Shown here: one piece after another, positions 38,498-46,844 of the stretch | Layout: every line of letters begins with the position of its first letter | Position numbering within the stretch: position 1 is the stretch's first letter | Source: Loktanella sp. | Lineage (GTDB): Bacteria; Pseudomonadota; Alphaproteobacteria; Rhodobacterales; Rhodobacteraceae | Assembly: GCA_017390475.1 (NCBI GenBank) | Contig: JAFPBO010000051.1 | Span: 186,001 to 250,000, forward strand | DNA: 64,000 nucleotides | Reading direction: 5' to 3' | The notes under the pieces: model-generated | What the model was told of the DNA's origin: nothing | Seen by the model: only the letters and a program-made list of their open reading frames with translations | Database searches by the model: none | Translations under genes and position numbers: made by a program

Positions 38498-39370
38498 ATG
38501 GCAATCACCGCTGCAATGGTGAAAGACCTGCGCGACAGCACAGGCGCAGGCATGATGGACGCCAAAAAGGCGCTGACCGAAACTGATGGCAACATGGAAG
38601 CCGCCGTTGACTGGCTGCGCACCAAGGGCCTTGCCAAAGCCGCCAAAAAGGCTGGCCGCACCGCCGCCGAAGGTCTGGTGGCTGTTGCTGTGAAAGACGG
38701 TAAAGGGATCGCTGTTGAAGTGAACTCTGAAACCGATTTCGTCGCGAAAAACAGCGATTTCCAGAAGATGGTGCAGAACATTGCAACCGTTGCTTTGACT
38801 GTTGATGATGTCGACGCGCTGAAAGCGGCTGATCTGAACGGCAAATCCGTCGAACAGACTGTGACCGATACGGTCGCCGTGATCGGTGAAAACATGTCCG
38901 TGCGCCGGATGGCCACTTTGTCGGGCGGGTCCGTTGTGACCTATGTCCACAATGCTGCAGCACCAAACATGGGCAACATCGGCGTTCTGGTCGCAATGAC
39001 CGGCGACAATGAAGGCTTTGGTCGTCAGGTCGCCATGCATATCGCCGCTGCCAACCCATCGGCTTTGTCCGAAGCTGACCTTGATCCAGCAATGGTTGAA
39101 AAGGAAAAGCAGGTTCAGATCGATATCGCCCGCGAATCCGGCAAGCCCGATGCGGTGATCGAAAAGATGATCGTCGGTCGCATGCAGAAATACATGGCCG
39201 AAGTCACCTTGCTGAACCAGCAATTCGTCGTGAACCCTGACCTGACCGTGGCCGCTGCTGCCGCTGAAGCTGGCGTGGAAATCACTGGCTACGTGCGTCT
39301 GGAAGTCGGCGACGGCATTGAAGTCGAAAAAGAAGATTTTGCCGCTGAAGTTGCCAAACTGAACGGTTAA
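38498..39370 (+). CDS. tsf: Elongation factor Ts
   Basis: The nucleotide-exchange factor that recycles EF-Tu. The N-terminal UBA-like domain and signature read [19 protein letters not shown], then the TDFVAKN block ([13 protein letters not shown]), which contacts EF-Tu. The coiled-coil insertion and repeated core subdomains follow to residue 290, a normal length. TAGGAGAG precedes the ATG and a strong terminator follows. Confidence 0.98.
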   Translation: MAITAAMVKDLRDSTGAGMMDAKKALTETDGNMEAAVDWLRTKGLAKAAKKAGRTAAEGLVAVAVKDGKGIAVEVNSETDFVAKNSDFQKMVQNIATVALTVDDVDALKAADLNGKSVEQTVTDTVAVIGENMSVRRMATLSGGSVVTYVHNAAAPNMGNIGVLVAMTGDNEGFGRQVAMHIAAANPSALSEADLDPAMVEKEKQVQIDIARESGKPDAVIEKMIVGRMQKYMAEVTLLNQQFVVNPDLTVAAAAAEAGVEITGYVRLEVGDGIEVEKEDFAAEVAKLNG

Positions 39371-39386
39371 TTCCGCTGAAATGACC

Positions 39387-39419
39387 AAAGCGGCGCGCAG
39401 CAATGCGGGCCGCTTTTTT
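39387..39419 (+). terminator. Terminator of the rpsB-tsf operon
   Basis: AAAGCGGC pairs with GCCGCTTT (eight pairs), with an inner CGC/GCG stem, followed by a run of T residues. Confidence 0.85.
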
Positions 39420-39488
39420 GTTTTCGGGGGCTGGACGGCATCGCCCGGAAAGTTAGGGCAATGCCGCTATGATCCGGCCATAAAGCGC

Positions 39489-39935
39489 TTAATCGCCGGT
39501 CCCAAGATAAGTCACCAGCGCCTCCATCGCCAAAGGATAGCCCGCCGCGCCAAAGCCGCAGATCTGGCCGATCGCGACAGGGGCGATATAGGAATGTTGG
39601 CGAAACGCCTCGCGGGCATGGATGTTGGACAGATGCAATTCGATCACCGGCAACATGATCGACGATATCGCATCCATCAGCGCGACCGATGTATGGGTAT
39701 AAGCACCGGCATTCAGGATCACGCCATGCTGCACACCACGCGCGGCATGCAGCATGTCGATCAGCGCGCCTTCATGATTGCTTTGCGCAAAGGTCATGGT
39801 GACGCCCAGGTCATCAGCTTTGGCCGCACAGAGATTTTCAATATCTTGCAGCGTGGTAGGCCCATAAACTTCAGGCTGGCGGGTGCCCAGCAGGTTCAGG
39901 TTCGGGCCGTTCAGGATCAGGATGTGATGTTGCAT
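39489..39935 (-). CDS. aroQ: Type II 3-dehydroquinate dehydratase
   Basis: Third step of the shikimate pathway, removing water from 3-dehydroquinate. The type II signature ILNGPNLNLLGTRQPEVYG holds the catalytic Tyr24, and the later blocks are QSNHEGALID, LNAGAYTHTS and ELHLSNIHAREAFR. Length 148 is exact for the dodecameric enzyme. A good -10 element (TATAAT on the minus strand, 40022-40017) lies about 80 bases upstream. Confidence 0.96.
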   Translation of the reverse strand: MQHHILILNGPNLNLLGTRQPEVYGPTTLQDIENLCAAKADDLGVTMTFAQSNHEGALIDMLHAARGVQHGVILNAGAYTHTSVALMDAISSIMLPVIELHLSNIHAREAFRQHSYIAPVAIGQICGFGAAGYPLAMEALVTYLGTGD

Positions 39936-40016
39936 GCCAACCCTGTAGCATCATTCAGTTTCGCGGATAAAGTGAAATGATCACGGAGCGTATTGCAAAT
40001 AGTTAACATAATACTG

Positions 40017-40022
40017 ATTATA
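40017..40022 (-). promoter_or_regulatory. Likely -10 box of aroQ
   Basis: An exact TATAAT on the minus strand in the aroQ-phoU spacer. No clear -35 at the right distance was found, so the assignment rests on the -10 and position only. Confidence 0.35.
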
Positions 40023-40040
40023 CGCCAAAGGATGCAGGCA

Positions 40041-40058
40041 AAGCCCGCCCTAGGGCTT
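40041..40058 (-). terminator. Weak terminator overlapping the phoU stop
   Basis: On the minus strand AAGCCC pairs with GGGCTT across a six-base loop that contains the phoU TAG stop; a short TTTGCC follows. Confidence 0.4.
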
Positions 40059-40757
40059 GTCCGTGACAAAAGCTGTGCGGTCGCCCTTGGGCCGTGCTTC
40101 ATCGGGCATTTCGCCGGTGACCAGATAGATCACCTGTTCGGCCATGTTGGTGGTCAGATCGCCCATCCGTTCGATATTCTTGGCCATGAAATGCAGATGC
40201 ATACAGGCGGTGATATTGCGCGGGTCTTCCATCATGAAGGTCAGGAATTCGCGAAACAGCGCATTATACATCTGATCGACTTCGTGATCGCGCTGGCGCA
40301 CATCCTCGGCAAGTTCCGCATCGCCGCGCACATAGGCGTCCAGCGTATCTTTCAGCATCCCCTCGACCTCGCGCGCCATCCGGCGCAAGGCGGTGTCGGA
40401 TCCGCTGACCGGCTGCATTTCCACCAGAACAGAGGTGCGTTTCGCGATATTCTTGGCGTAGTCGCCGATCCTTTCCAGTGACGCGGCCAGTCGCAGCACG
40501 GTCAGGATCGCGCGCAGATCCTTGGACACCGGCGCACGCAAGGCAATGGTGCGCGCCGCTTCTTCGTTGATCTGTTCTTCCAGCGCGTCGATGGCGTGGT
40601 CCGCGTTGCGCACTTCTTCGGCCAGTTCGACATCGCGCTCGGCCAGCGACCGTGCGGCTTTCAGGATCGCATCTTCGACCAGCCCACCCATTTTCACGAT
40701 CAGCGTGGTGATTTGTTCCAGATCGCGGTCATAGGCGGATGAAATATGGTCGGACAT
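40050..40757 (-). CDS. phoU: Phosphate signalling protein PhoU
   Basis: A 235-residue all-helical protein with two PhoU repeats. The metal-binding motifs are seen as ERIGDYAKNIAKR (repeat 1) and ERMGDLTTNMAEQV (repeat 2). PhoU links the Pst transporter to PhoR and prevents Pho activation in phosphate excess. Here it follows phoR after 70 bases with no pst or phoB genes between or after, unlike the usual alphaproteobacterial order. AGGAG precedes the ATG. Confidence 0.95.
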   Translation of the reverse strand: MSDHISSAYDRDLEQITTLIVKMGGLVEDAILKAARSLAERDVELAEEVRNADHAIDALEEQINEEAARTIALRAPVSKDLRAILTVLRLAASLERIGDYAKNIAKRTSVLVEMQPVSGSDTALRRMAREVEGMLKDTLDAYVRGDAELAEDVRQRDHEVDQMYNALFREFLTFMMEDPRNITACMHLHFMAKNIERMGDLTTNMAEQVIYLVTGEMPDEARPKGDRTAFVTDKP

Positions 40758-40827
40758 TGCGGGCTCCTGTCGGGTCAGGTCGTTTAATATATTTCTTCAA
40801 ATTGCATGTGACACAGGCCTAAAGCTT

Positions 40828-41910
40828 TTATGACAACGATGCCACCGGCAAAAACACCGATACAATGGTGCCCTGCCCCAGCTCGCTCTCGATCAGCAGT
40901 CGGCCCCGATGGCGGTTGATGATATGTTTGACAATGGCCAGCCCCAGACCGGTGCCGCCCACCTGACGCGACCGATGGCTGTCGACCCGGTAAAACCGTT
41001 CTGTCAGCCGCGCGATATGATGCCCGGCAATACCGTCGCCCTGATCGGCAACCCGGATCTGCACACCCTGCCCGCGCAGCCGCAGATGGTTGACCGGCTC
41101 TTCCAATGTGACCAACACCTGTTTTCCGGATGCACCGTATTTGATGCCGTTTTCGATCAGATTGGAAAATACCTGGGTCAATTGCCCGGCATCACCTGGT
41201 ACATGCTGCACCGGGCATTTCAGATCCAAGCGTACCGCCACATCCGCCGCCGATGCCTGTGGTTCCAGCCCTTTGATCACCGAGGCCAGCAAGGCGCCCA
41301 GTTCGACCTGTTCGCGCGGGCGGACGCGTTCATCTTCTTCTACCCGGCTGAGCGACAGCAGATCATCGACCAGCCGGGTCATCCGGTTTGCCTCATGCGC
41401 CATGATGCCCAGAAACCGCGCCCGCGCCGCCGGATCATCACGCGCCGCCCCGCTGAGCGTTTCGATAAACCCCAAAAGCGCCGTCAGCGGCGTGCGCAAT
41501 TCGTGGCTGACATTGGCCACAAAATCGCGGCGCATCTTGCCGACATCTTCGGCGGCGCTCTGATCCTCAAAGGTCAGCACCACATCATCATCTGCCTTGG
41601 CGACCAGCACGCGAAATGGCGTATCCTTGTCGCGTTCGCGGGTCACAAAGCGCACACTTGTCTTGCTACCGCTTTGGCGCACCGCGGCAATCGCATCAAT
41701 CACCGCAGGCTGGCGCAACGCGGTAATGTGATGTTTGCCGATCAGATCCGTGCCTAAAAGCGCCTCCAGCGGTGTATTCGTCGCGCGAATCCGGTCATCG
41801 GGGCCGATCACCAGCACTGGCAAGGGAATGGCATCAATCAGGTTAAGAATACGTTCGGTCGACAAAATAATCCCTTTCAGCAAATGCAGCCGTATCAGTG
41901 ATGCGTTCAT
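40828..41910 (-). CDS. phoR: PhoR-type phosphate sensor histidine kinase
   Basis: A kinase of about 360 residues. A PAS domain occupies about 20-110 (LPVLVIGPDDRIRATN). The HisKA dimerisation helix has the phosphorylated His in FVANVSHELRTPLTAL, and the ATPase carries NLIENGIKYG, VADQGDGIAG and GGTGLGLAIVKHI. There is no strong N-terminal membrane helix. The ATG at 41910 lacks a ribosome site and abuts a Pho-box-like element; an in-frame TTG at 41865 has AAAGGGA five bases upstream and may be the true start. Together with phoU this is a Pho-regulon remnant without pst. Confidence 0.9.
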   Translation of the reverse strand: MNASLIRLHLLKGIILSTERILNLIDAIPLPVLVIGPDDRIRATNTPLEALLGTDLIGKHHITALRQPAVIDAIAAVRQSGSKTSVRFVTRERDKDTPFRVLVAKADDDVVLTFEDQSAAEDVGKMRRDFVANVSHELRTPLTALLGFIETLSGAARDDPAARARFLGIMAHEANRMTRLVDDLLSLSRVEEDERVRPREQVELGALLASVIKGLEPQASAADVAVRLDLKCPVQHVPGDAGQLTQVFSNLIENGIKYGASGKQVLVTLEEPVNHLRLRGQGVQIRVADQGDGIAGHHIARLTERFYRVDSHRSRQVGGTGLGLAIVKHIINRHRGRLLIESELGQGTIVSVFLPVASLS

Positions 41911-41928
41911 GTGTCACATTTATGACAG
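41911..41928 (-). promoter_or_regulatory. Pho-box-like element upstream of phoR
   Basis: On the minus strand CTGTCAT-AAAT-GTGACAC: the first seven bases match the Pho half-site CTGTCAT exactly, the second is degenerate, and the four-base spacer is right. It touches the annotated ATG, which favours the downstream TTG start. Confidence 0.4.
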
Positions 41929-41974
41929 AATGCCAGCCTGTTGACTAAGTCTTGCACGCCAGAGATGAACTGCA

Positions 41975-41982
41975 TTAACCAT
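41975..41982 (+). promoter_or_regulatory. CtrA half-site TTAACCAT
   Basis: An exact TTAACCAT lies 33 bases before the gene at 42015. This octamer is a known CtrA half-site form in alphaproteobacteria. A second copy lies upstream of the PAS_5 gene. Confidence 0.35.
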
Positions 41983-42014
41983 AATGCACCCTTAGTTAGT
42001 ATTGTGTTCACTAT

Positions 42015-42410
42015 ATGTCATTTCGTCCCGACCCGCTCTCCGCCACGGGGGTAACAGCGCCCAGACATGTCAAGATTCTGGTTGTCGGCGATATCGCCCG
42101 CTGGGCCACATTGGGCCGACCAGATGCTGATCTGGGGGCGCTTGCCTTTGTGGATCTGGACGAGCTGCATGATGAAAATATCACAGAAATCGCGCCTGAT
42201 GTGGTGCTGTCTCCCTTGGTTGCCACAGGTTTTGACGCGATTGATGTGGCTGAACGGCTGCAGAGTACAAGGTTCACCGGGCGCTATTGCGTCATGGCCA
42301 GTGGTGCCATTCCCGATACTGATCTGATCCGGCGGGAAATCAACGCCGTCGCGCCGCAGTTGGATGTTGATCTGCTGGTATTCGCTACAGCGGCCGCAGG
42401 TTCTGGCTGA
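42015..42410 (+). CDS. Unknown 131-residue Rossmann-like protein
   Basis: A soluble protein with alternating strand-helix pattern: [66 protein letters not shown] and a final VDLLVFAT. The layout resembles a receiver-like or Rossmann fold, but the usual phosphoacceptor and lysine positions are not evident. I do not recognise the family. There is no Shine-Dalgarno sequence before the ATG. The spacer upstream has a CtrA half-site. Its 3' end overlaps the convergent carbonic-anhydrase-like gene by 26 bases. Confidence 0.7.
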   Translation: MSFRPDPLSATGVTAPRHVKILVVGDIARWATLGRPDADLGALAFVDLDELHDENITEIAPDVVLSPLVATGFDAIDVAERLQSTRFTGRYCVMASGAIPDTDLIRREINAVAPQLDVDLLVFATAAAGSG

Positions 42411-42906
42411 ACCGCAGCGCGTTTTTCTGGTAATGCAGCGCCGAGGCTTTCAGCCGTGCAACCGCCTGTTCATCCAGTGCGCGCACCACTTTGCCCGGCG
42501 CGCCCATGACCAGTGATCCGTCGGGGATATGCTTGCCTTCGGTTATCAGCGCCCCTGCCCCGATCAGGCAATTTTCGCCGATCACAGCGCCGTTCAGCAC
42601 AATCGCCCCCATCCCGATCAGTGAATTGGCCCCGATGGTGCAGCCATGCAGCATCACCTTATGGCCAATCGTGCAGCCCGCACCGATCGTCAGTGGAAAA
42701 CCCATATCAGTATGCAGCACGCAATTTTCCTGAATATTGCTGCCCGCGCCCACGTGGATCGTTTCATTGTCACCGCGCAGGGTGCTGCCGAACCAGATCG
42801 ATGCCTGCGCCGCGACCACCACACGTCCGATCACGTGACAGCCGGGGGCAACCCAAGCGTCAGCAGCGATTTCCGGTTCCAGATCACCAAGGGCGTAAAG
42901 GCTCAT
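42385..42906 (-). CDS. Gamma carbonic anhydrase-like hexapeptide protein
   Basis: A 173-residue left-handed beta-helix protein of the YrdA/PaaY/gamma-CA group. Hexapeptide repeats run from about residue 20 to 130. The metal-ligand histidines of the family are present in [21 protein letters not shown] and nearby. Proteins of this group bind zinc or iron and may act as carbonic anhydrases or thioesterase partners. The ATG overlaps the gmk stop, giving the order yicC-gmk-gamma-CA. Confidence 0.9.
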   Translation of the reverse strand: MSLYALGDLEPEIAADAWVAPGCHVIGRVVVAAQASIWFGSTLRGDNETIHVGAGSNIQENCVLHTDMGFPLTIGAGCTIGHKVMLHGCTIGANSLIGMGAIVLNGAVIGENCLIGAGALITEGKHIPDGSLVMGAPGKVVRALDEQAVARLKASALHYQKNALRFSQNLRPL

Positions 42907-43541
42907 ATCAACTCTCCGAACTGCGTCTGCAGGGCGCGGACATGATCCACCAATTGCGGTTGCTGGCTGCGGCGCAGCCGTTCGGCGCTGATGATGGTTT
43001 TCAGCGCGGCTTCGGTCGCGTCGATATTGTCATTGATCAGCACATAATCATAGCCATCCCAATGGCTGATCTCGTCCCAGCTTTTCTGCATGCGTTTCTC
43101 GATCACCTCGGGTGCGTCCTGCCCCCGGCTGACCAGACGGCGGTGCAATTCGGGGATGGATGGCGGCAGGATGAAGATCGACAGCACATGCGGGCTCAGC
43201 GAGGAATTGCTGATCTGCTGCGCACCTTGCCAGTCGATATCGAACAAGACATCGCGCCCAGCCTCGATGGCGTGCTGCACCGGGGCTTTGGGCGATCCGT
43301 AGTAATTGCCAAAGACCAGCGCATGTTCCAGCATTTCGCCATCCGCAACCTGCGTCTGAAATTCCTCGGTGCTGACAAAATAATATTCGCGCCCGTCCTC
43401 TTCTCCGATGCGCGGCGCGCGTGTCGTGGCCGAAACGGAAAACCGCAGGCTGTCATCCCAGACCCGCAACCGCCCGGCCAGCGTGGATTTGCCCGCGCCC
43501 GATGGCGAGGACAGGATGATCAAAAGGCCGCGTCGTTGCAT
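42903..43541 (-). CDS. gmk: Guanylate kinase
   Basis: Phosphorylates GMP to GDP. P-loop [12 protein letters not shown] is at residues 11-22, followed by the GMP-binding [19 protein letters not shown] and [12 protein letters not shown], and the lid with [11 protein letters not shown]. Length 212 is standard. It begins three bases after the yicC stop. Confidence 0.97.
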   Translation of the reverse strand: MQRRGLLIILSSPSGAGKSTLAGRLRVWDDSLRFSVSATTRAPRIGEEDGREYYFVSTEEFQTQVADGEMLEHALVFGNYYGSPKAPVQHAIEAGRDVLFDIDWQGAQQISNSSLSPHVLSIFILPPSIPELHRRLVSRGQDAPEVIEKRMQKSWDEISHWDGYDYVLINDNIDATEAALKTIISAERLRRSQQPQLVDHVRALQTQFGELI

Positions 43542-43544
43542 GGT

Positions 43545-44435
43545 TTACTCCACATTCTGGATTTGTTCGCGCATCTGTTCGATCACAGCCTTCAGGTCAA
43601 GGCCGATTGCCGTCAGTGTGCTGGATTGCGCCTTGGCGCATAAGGTATTGGCTTCGCGGTTGAATTCCTGTGCCAGAAAATCCAGCTTGCGCCCGGCCGG
43701 ATTATCCTGCGCCAGCAGATCGCGCGCCGCTGCCACATGGGCGCGCAACCTGTCGATTTCCTCGGTCACGTCGGATTTGACAGCGATCAGCGCCAGTTCC
43801 TGCGCGATGCGGGCCGGATCAGCCTCTGCGACACTCTCCATCACCCGCGCCAAAGCGGCCTGCAATGTGGCGCGCTGCGCTGGCGCGCGTTCTGCTGCGG
43901 CTGTTGCGGATTGTTCGATCAGCTCAGCGATCCGTGACAACTGGCCAGTGATGACATCCAGCAACGCAGCACCTTCGCTGGCACGCATCGCGGTGAAATC
44001 CGCCAGCATAGCGGCGAAATCCTGCGTCAGCGCCGTGACCAGCGCCCCGTTATCTGCCTCCGCCACAGCACCGACCAGTACGCCGCGCTGCGCCAGCACA
44101 TCCGCCGCAGTCGGTTGGCCCAACGTCACCCCCATCGCAAAGGCGCGTTCCTGCACATTGTCCAGAGCCTGTAGCACGGCGGTCAGTGCCGCCTCGTCCA
44201 GCCGCATCCCGCCGCCGGCTTCATCCCGCGTTAACCGTAAGGTCACCGTCACATTGCCCCGCGTCAGGGCCGCTGTTATCTGCGCGCGCAAGGCCTGTTC
44301 CAACCCGTCCAGACCGTCGGGCAGCCGCAACCGCAGATCCAGCCCGCGCCCGTTGACGCCGCGCATGTCCCAGACCCAGGATACGGGGCCCAGATCACCG
44401 GTACGGCTGGCAAAAGCGGTCATGGAACGGATCAT
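43545..44435 (-). CDS. yicC: YicC-family endoribonuclease-like protein
   Basis: A 296-residue YicC family protein. The N-terminus MIRSMTAFASRTG and the segment VNGRGLDLRLRLPDGL are diagnostic; the C-terminal DUF1732 part has QEFNREANTLCAKAQS. E. coli YicC promotes degradation of the sRNA RyhB. ATG 44435 with TGAGG seven bases upstream was chosen over a longer frame from 44480. It leads the gmk operon, a common pairing. Confidence 0.93.
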   Translation of the reverse strand: MIRSMTAFASRTGDLGPVSWVWDMRGVNGRGLDLRLRLPDGLDGLEQALRAQITAALTRGNVTVTLRLTRDEAGGGMRLDEAALTAVLQALDNVQERAFAMGVTLGQPTAADVLAQRGVLVGAVAEADNGALVTALTQDFAAMLADFTAMRASEGAALLDVITGQLSRIAELIEQSATAAAERAPAQRATLQAALARVMESVAEADPARIAQELALIAVKSDVTEEIDRLRAHVAAARDLLAQDNPAGRKLDFLAQEFNREANTLCAKAQSSTLTAIGLDLKAVIEQMREQIQNVE

Positions 44436-44481
44436 CGCGGGCCTCATCATCATGCTGCGCGCAGCTAAAGGAAAATGCACC

Positions 44482-44498
44482 GCCGGGGCAACCCCGGC
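44482..44498. repeat. Short perfect hairpin upstream of yicC
   Basis: GCCGGGG and CCCCGGC with the loop CAA form a seven-pair hairpin in the yicC 5' region. Confidence 0.5.
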
Positions 44499-44501
44499 AC
44501 C

Positions 44502-44545
44502 ATCGCATCTTCCGAGTATAAATATCCCCGCCGGAGGCTCCGGCG
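44502..44545 (-). repeat. Rhodobacterales intergenic motif, copy B
   Basis: On the minus strand CCTCCGGCGGGGATATTTAT is followed by ACTCGGAAGATG. It shares the core CTCCGGCGGGGATAT with copy C (55705-55731) and a looser match with copy A (30286-30324). Confidence 0.55.
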
Positions 44546-44558
44546 CAGCCGGAACGTA

Positions 44559-44578
44559 GGGTGGATCTCAATCCACCC
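44559..44578. repeat. REP-like palindrome GGGTGGAT-CTCA-ATCCACCC
   Basis: A perfect eight-pair inverted repeat with a four-base loop, preceded by TA. Elements of the form TAGGGTGG...CCACCC are scattered in many proteobacterial intergenic regions. Confidence 0.5.
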
Positions 44579-44587
44579 CCAGCCAGA

Positions 44588-44595
44588 TTAACCAT
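44588..44595 (+). promoter_or_regulatory. CtrA half-site TTAACCAT upstream of the PAS_5 gene
   Basis: An exact TTAACCAT, 105 bases before the PAS_5 start codon and upstream of its terminator-like leader hairpin. Confidence 0.35.
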
Positions 44596-44657
44596 TTAGC
44601 ACTTTGTTAAGTGATCTTTCCGAAAATCTACGCTAGCTATTGCCGGGTAAATGGTTT

Positions 44658-44683
44658 GCCGTTCCGCCGTGAACGGCGTTTTT
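44658..44683 (+). terminator. Terminator-like leader hairpin before the PAS_5 gene
   Basis: GCCGTTC (44658-44664) pairs with GAACGGC (44671-44677); G and five T residues follow. It ends 16 bases before the start codon, so it can only act on this gene's own leader: a candidate transcription attenuator. Confidence 0.55.
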
Positions 44684-44699
44684 CAGTTCCGAGGTGCCG

Positions 44700-45317
44700 A
44701 TGTCCGCCCCCCTTGATCATTCCGAAACCGCCCGGCCCGGTGCCGATTGCCCTATCCTGCATAATCTGGAAAGCTATTGGCAATCCCTGCGCCACGCAAC
44801 GCACCTTCCCGCGCGCAGCGCGATTGCGCCCAACCGGATCGATGCCGCCCTGCCCTATGCTTTCATCCTGCAACGGGTCGCCCCCGGCGTCGCGCGGATG
44901 CGGGTCGCGGGCCAGCACATTCATGATCTGCTGCGGATGGATGCGCGGGGTATGCCGGTGTCGATCCTGTTCGCCCCTGACAGCCGCGACCGGCTGTGTG
45001 ATCTGGTCGAAACCGCCTTTACCCAGCCTGCCATCGTTGCGGCCAGCCTGATTTCACCGGCACAAACCTTTCGGCCTGCGCTGACAGGCACGATCCTGCT
45101 GCTGCCGATGCGCGACGATCGCGGCCAGATCAGCCGCGTCTTGGGCGCGCTGGTCACGGCAGAGCCCACAGGCCATCTGCCGCGCCGCTTTGATATGGCA
45201 AAAGTGCCGGTGCGGATCGACAATCTGGCGATCACGCTGGCCAGCAGCGGAACTGCCCCAATGCGAAAGCCGGACGCAGCACGCCCGGCTTTGCGGTTGA
45301 TCGTCAATAACGCCTGA
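44700..45317 (+). CDS. PAS_5-family protein
   Basis: A 205-residue protein of the alphaproteobacterial PAS_5 family. Family features are LHNLESYWQSLR near the N-terminus, then the PAS core (PYAFILQRVAPGVARMRVAG, HDLLRMDARGMPVSILF) and TGTILLLPMRDDRGQISRVLGALVT. It probably senses a small ligand, but no output domain is attached. GAGG lies five bases before ATG 44700; a GTG at 44694 is less good. Its TGA and the convergent DAHP synthase stop abut exactly (TGATCA). Confidence 0.82.
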   Translation: MSAPLDHSETARPGADCPILHNLESYWQSLRHATHLPARSAIAPNRIDAALPYAFILQRVAPGVARMRVAGQHIHDLLRMDARGMPVSILFAPDSRDRLCDLVETAFTQPAIVAASLISPAQTFRPALTGTILLLPMRDDRGQISRVLGALVTAEPTGHLPRRFDMAKVPVRIDNLAITLASSGTAPMRKPDAARPALRLIVNNA

Positions 45318-46688
45318 TCAGCTGGCCTTGGCCTGGCTGATCTTGTTGCGGCGTGATGACAGCTCTTCCGCTACCAGAAACGCCAGTTCCAGCGATTGCG
45401 ACGCATTCAGGCGCGGATCGCAAGCGGTGTGATAACGGTCTGACAGGTTCTCATCCGTCACCGCGCGCACGCCGCCGGTGCATTCGGTCACATCGGCGCC
45501 GGTCATCTCGAAATGGACACCGCCGGGGATCGTGCCTTCGGCATTGTGGATGGCAAAGAATTCCTTGACCTCGCGCAGCACGCTTTCAAATGGGCGTGTC
45601 TTGTACCCGGTCGAGGATTTGATCGTATTGCCGTGCATCGCGTCACAGGTCCAGACGACATTGGCACCTTCTTCCTCGACCGCGCGGATCAGCCGTGGCA
45701 GGTGATCACCCACCGCCCCTGCCCCGAAACGCGCGATCAGCGTCAGACGGCCCGGCTCATTGTCGGGGTTCAGCGAGGCCATCAGCGCCTTGAGGTGGCC
45801 TGACGTCATCGACGGACCACATTTCAGACCAATCGGGTTCAGCACACCTTTGCAGAATTCGACATGCGCGCCATCCGGCTGCCGGGTGCGGTCGCCGATC
45901 CAGATCATATGGCCAGACCCTGCCAGCATCTTGCCCGATGTGGAATCCAGACGGCACAACGCCTCTTCATATTCCAGCAACAAGGCTTCGTGGCTGGTGT
46001 AGAAATCCACCGTCTGCAATTCGTGATTGGTGTCGGTGGTCAGACCGGCAGCCTGCATGAAATCCAGCGTATCGGTGATCCGGCTGGCCATATCGGCGTA
46101 TTTCTTGACCTCGTTTCCGGCAGTGAAACCCAGCGTCCATTGATGCACCTGATGCACATTGGCAAAGCCGCCTGTCGAAAAGGCACGCAACAGGTTCAGC
46201 GTTGCGGCGGCCTGCAGATAGGCCTGCAACATGCGGTCAGGGTCGGGATTGCGCGCCTCTGGCGTGAAATCGAACCCGTTGATGATATCGCCACGGTAGC
46301 TGGGCAATTCCACGCCATCGATCACTTCGGTAGGTGCAGAACGTGGCTTGGCCATCTGGCCCGCCATCCGGCCGATTTTCACCACCGGCACTTTCGCGCC
46401 ATAGGTCAGCACCATCGCCATCTGCAACAGCACTTTGAACGTGTCACGGATGCCATTGGCGGAAAATTCCGCAAAACTTTCGGCGCAGTCGCCGCCTTGC
46501 AGCATGAATGCCTCACCCCGGCTGACGGCGGCCAGCGATTTGGTCAGTTTGCGGGCTTCACCTGCAAAAACAAGCGGAGGATAACTGGCAAGACGTGCCT
46601 CGACCGCGCCAAGGGCAGCAGCGTCGGTATAGTCGGGCATCTGGACCCGTGGCTTTTTGCGCCAGTCCGTTTTTTGCCAGTCAGTCAT
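45318..46688 (-). CDS. aroF: Class II DAHP synthase
   Basis: Condenses phosphoenolpyruvate and erythrose 4-phosphate, the first step of aromatic amino-acid synthesis. It is the plant/Mycobacterium-type enzyme, marked by [14 protein letters not shown] (metal-binding Cys), [30 protein letters not shown] and CDAMHGNT. I chose ATG 46688 with GGAG seven bases upstream, giving 456 residues; a longer frame to 46796 crosses the promoter. The symbol for class II enzymes varies. Confidence 0.95.
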   Translation of the reverse strand: MTDWQKTDWRKKPRVQMPDYTDAAALGAVEARLASYPPLVFAGEARKLTKSLAAVSRGEAFMLQGGDCAESFAEFSANGIRDTFKVLLQMAMVLTYGAKVPVVKIGRMAGQMAKPRSAPTEVIDGVELPSYRGDIINGFDFTPEARNPDPDRMLQAYLQAAATLNLLRAFSTGGFANVHQVHQWTLGFTAGNEVKKYADMASRITDTLDFMQAAGLTTDTNHELQTVDFYTSHEALLLEYEEALCRLDSTSGKMLAGSGHMIWIGDRTRQPDGAHVEFCKGVLNPIGLKCGPSMTSGHLKALMASLNPDNEPGRLTLIARFGAGAVGDHLPRLIRAVEEEGANVVWTCDAMHGNTIKSSTGYKTRPFESVLREVKEFFAIHNAEGTIPGGVHFEMTGADVTECTGGVRAVTDENLSDRYHTACDPRLNASQSLELAFLVAEELSSRRNKISQAKAS

Positions 46689-46728
46689 GGTCTTGCTCCA
46701 GTCAACTATTTCGCATTTTTGCCCGCGT

Positions 46729-46757
46729 GGTATAGCGCGCCTGTCCGGCAGGGCCAA
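46729..46757 (-). promoter_or_regulatory. Promoter of the DAHP synthase gene
   Basis: On the minus strand TTGGCC (46757-46752), 17 bases, TATACC (46734-46729), about 40 bases before the ATG. Confidence 0.55.
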
Positions 46758-46844
46758 TGCCAATCTGCATTGCCGACATTTACCCTTGTCGCGCACGGTG
46801 AAAACTGATGATGTCCGGCGACAACCCAGCCAAAGTAATCAGCC

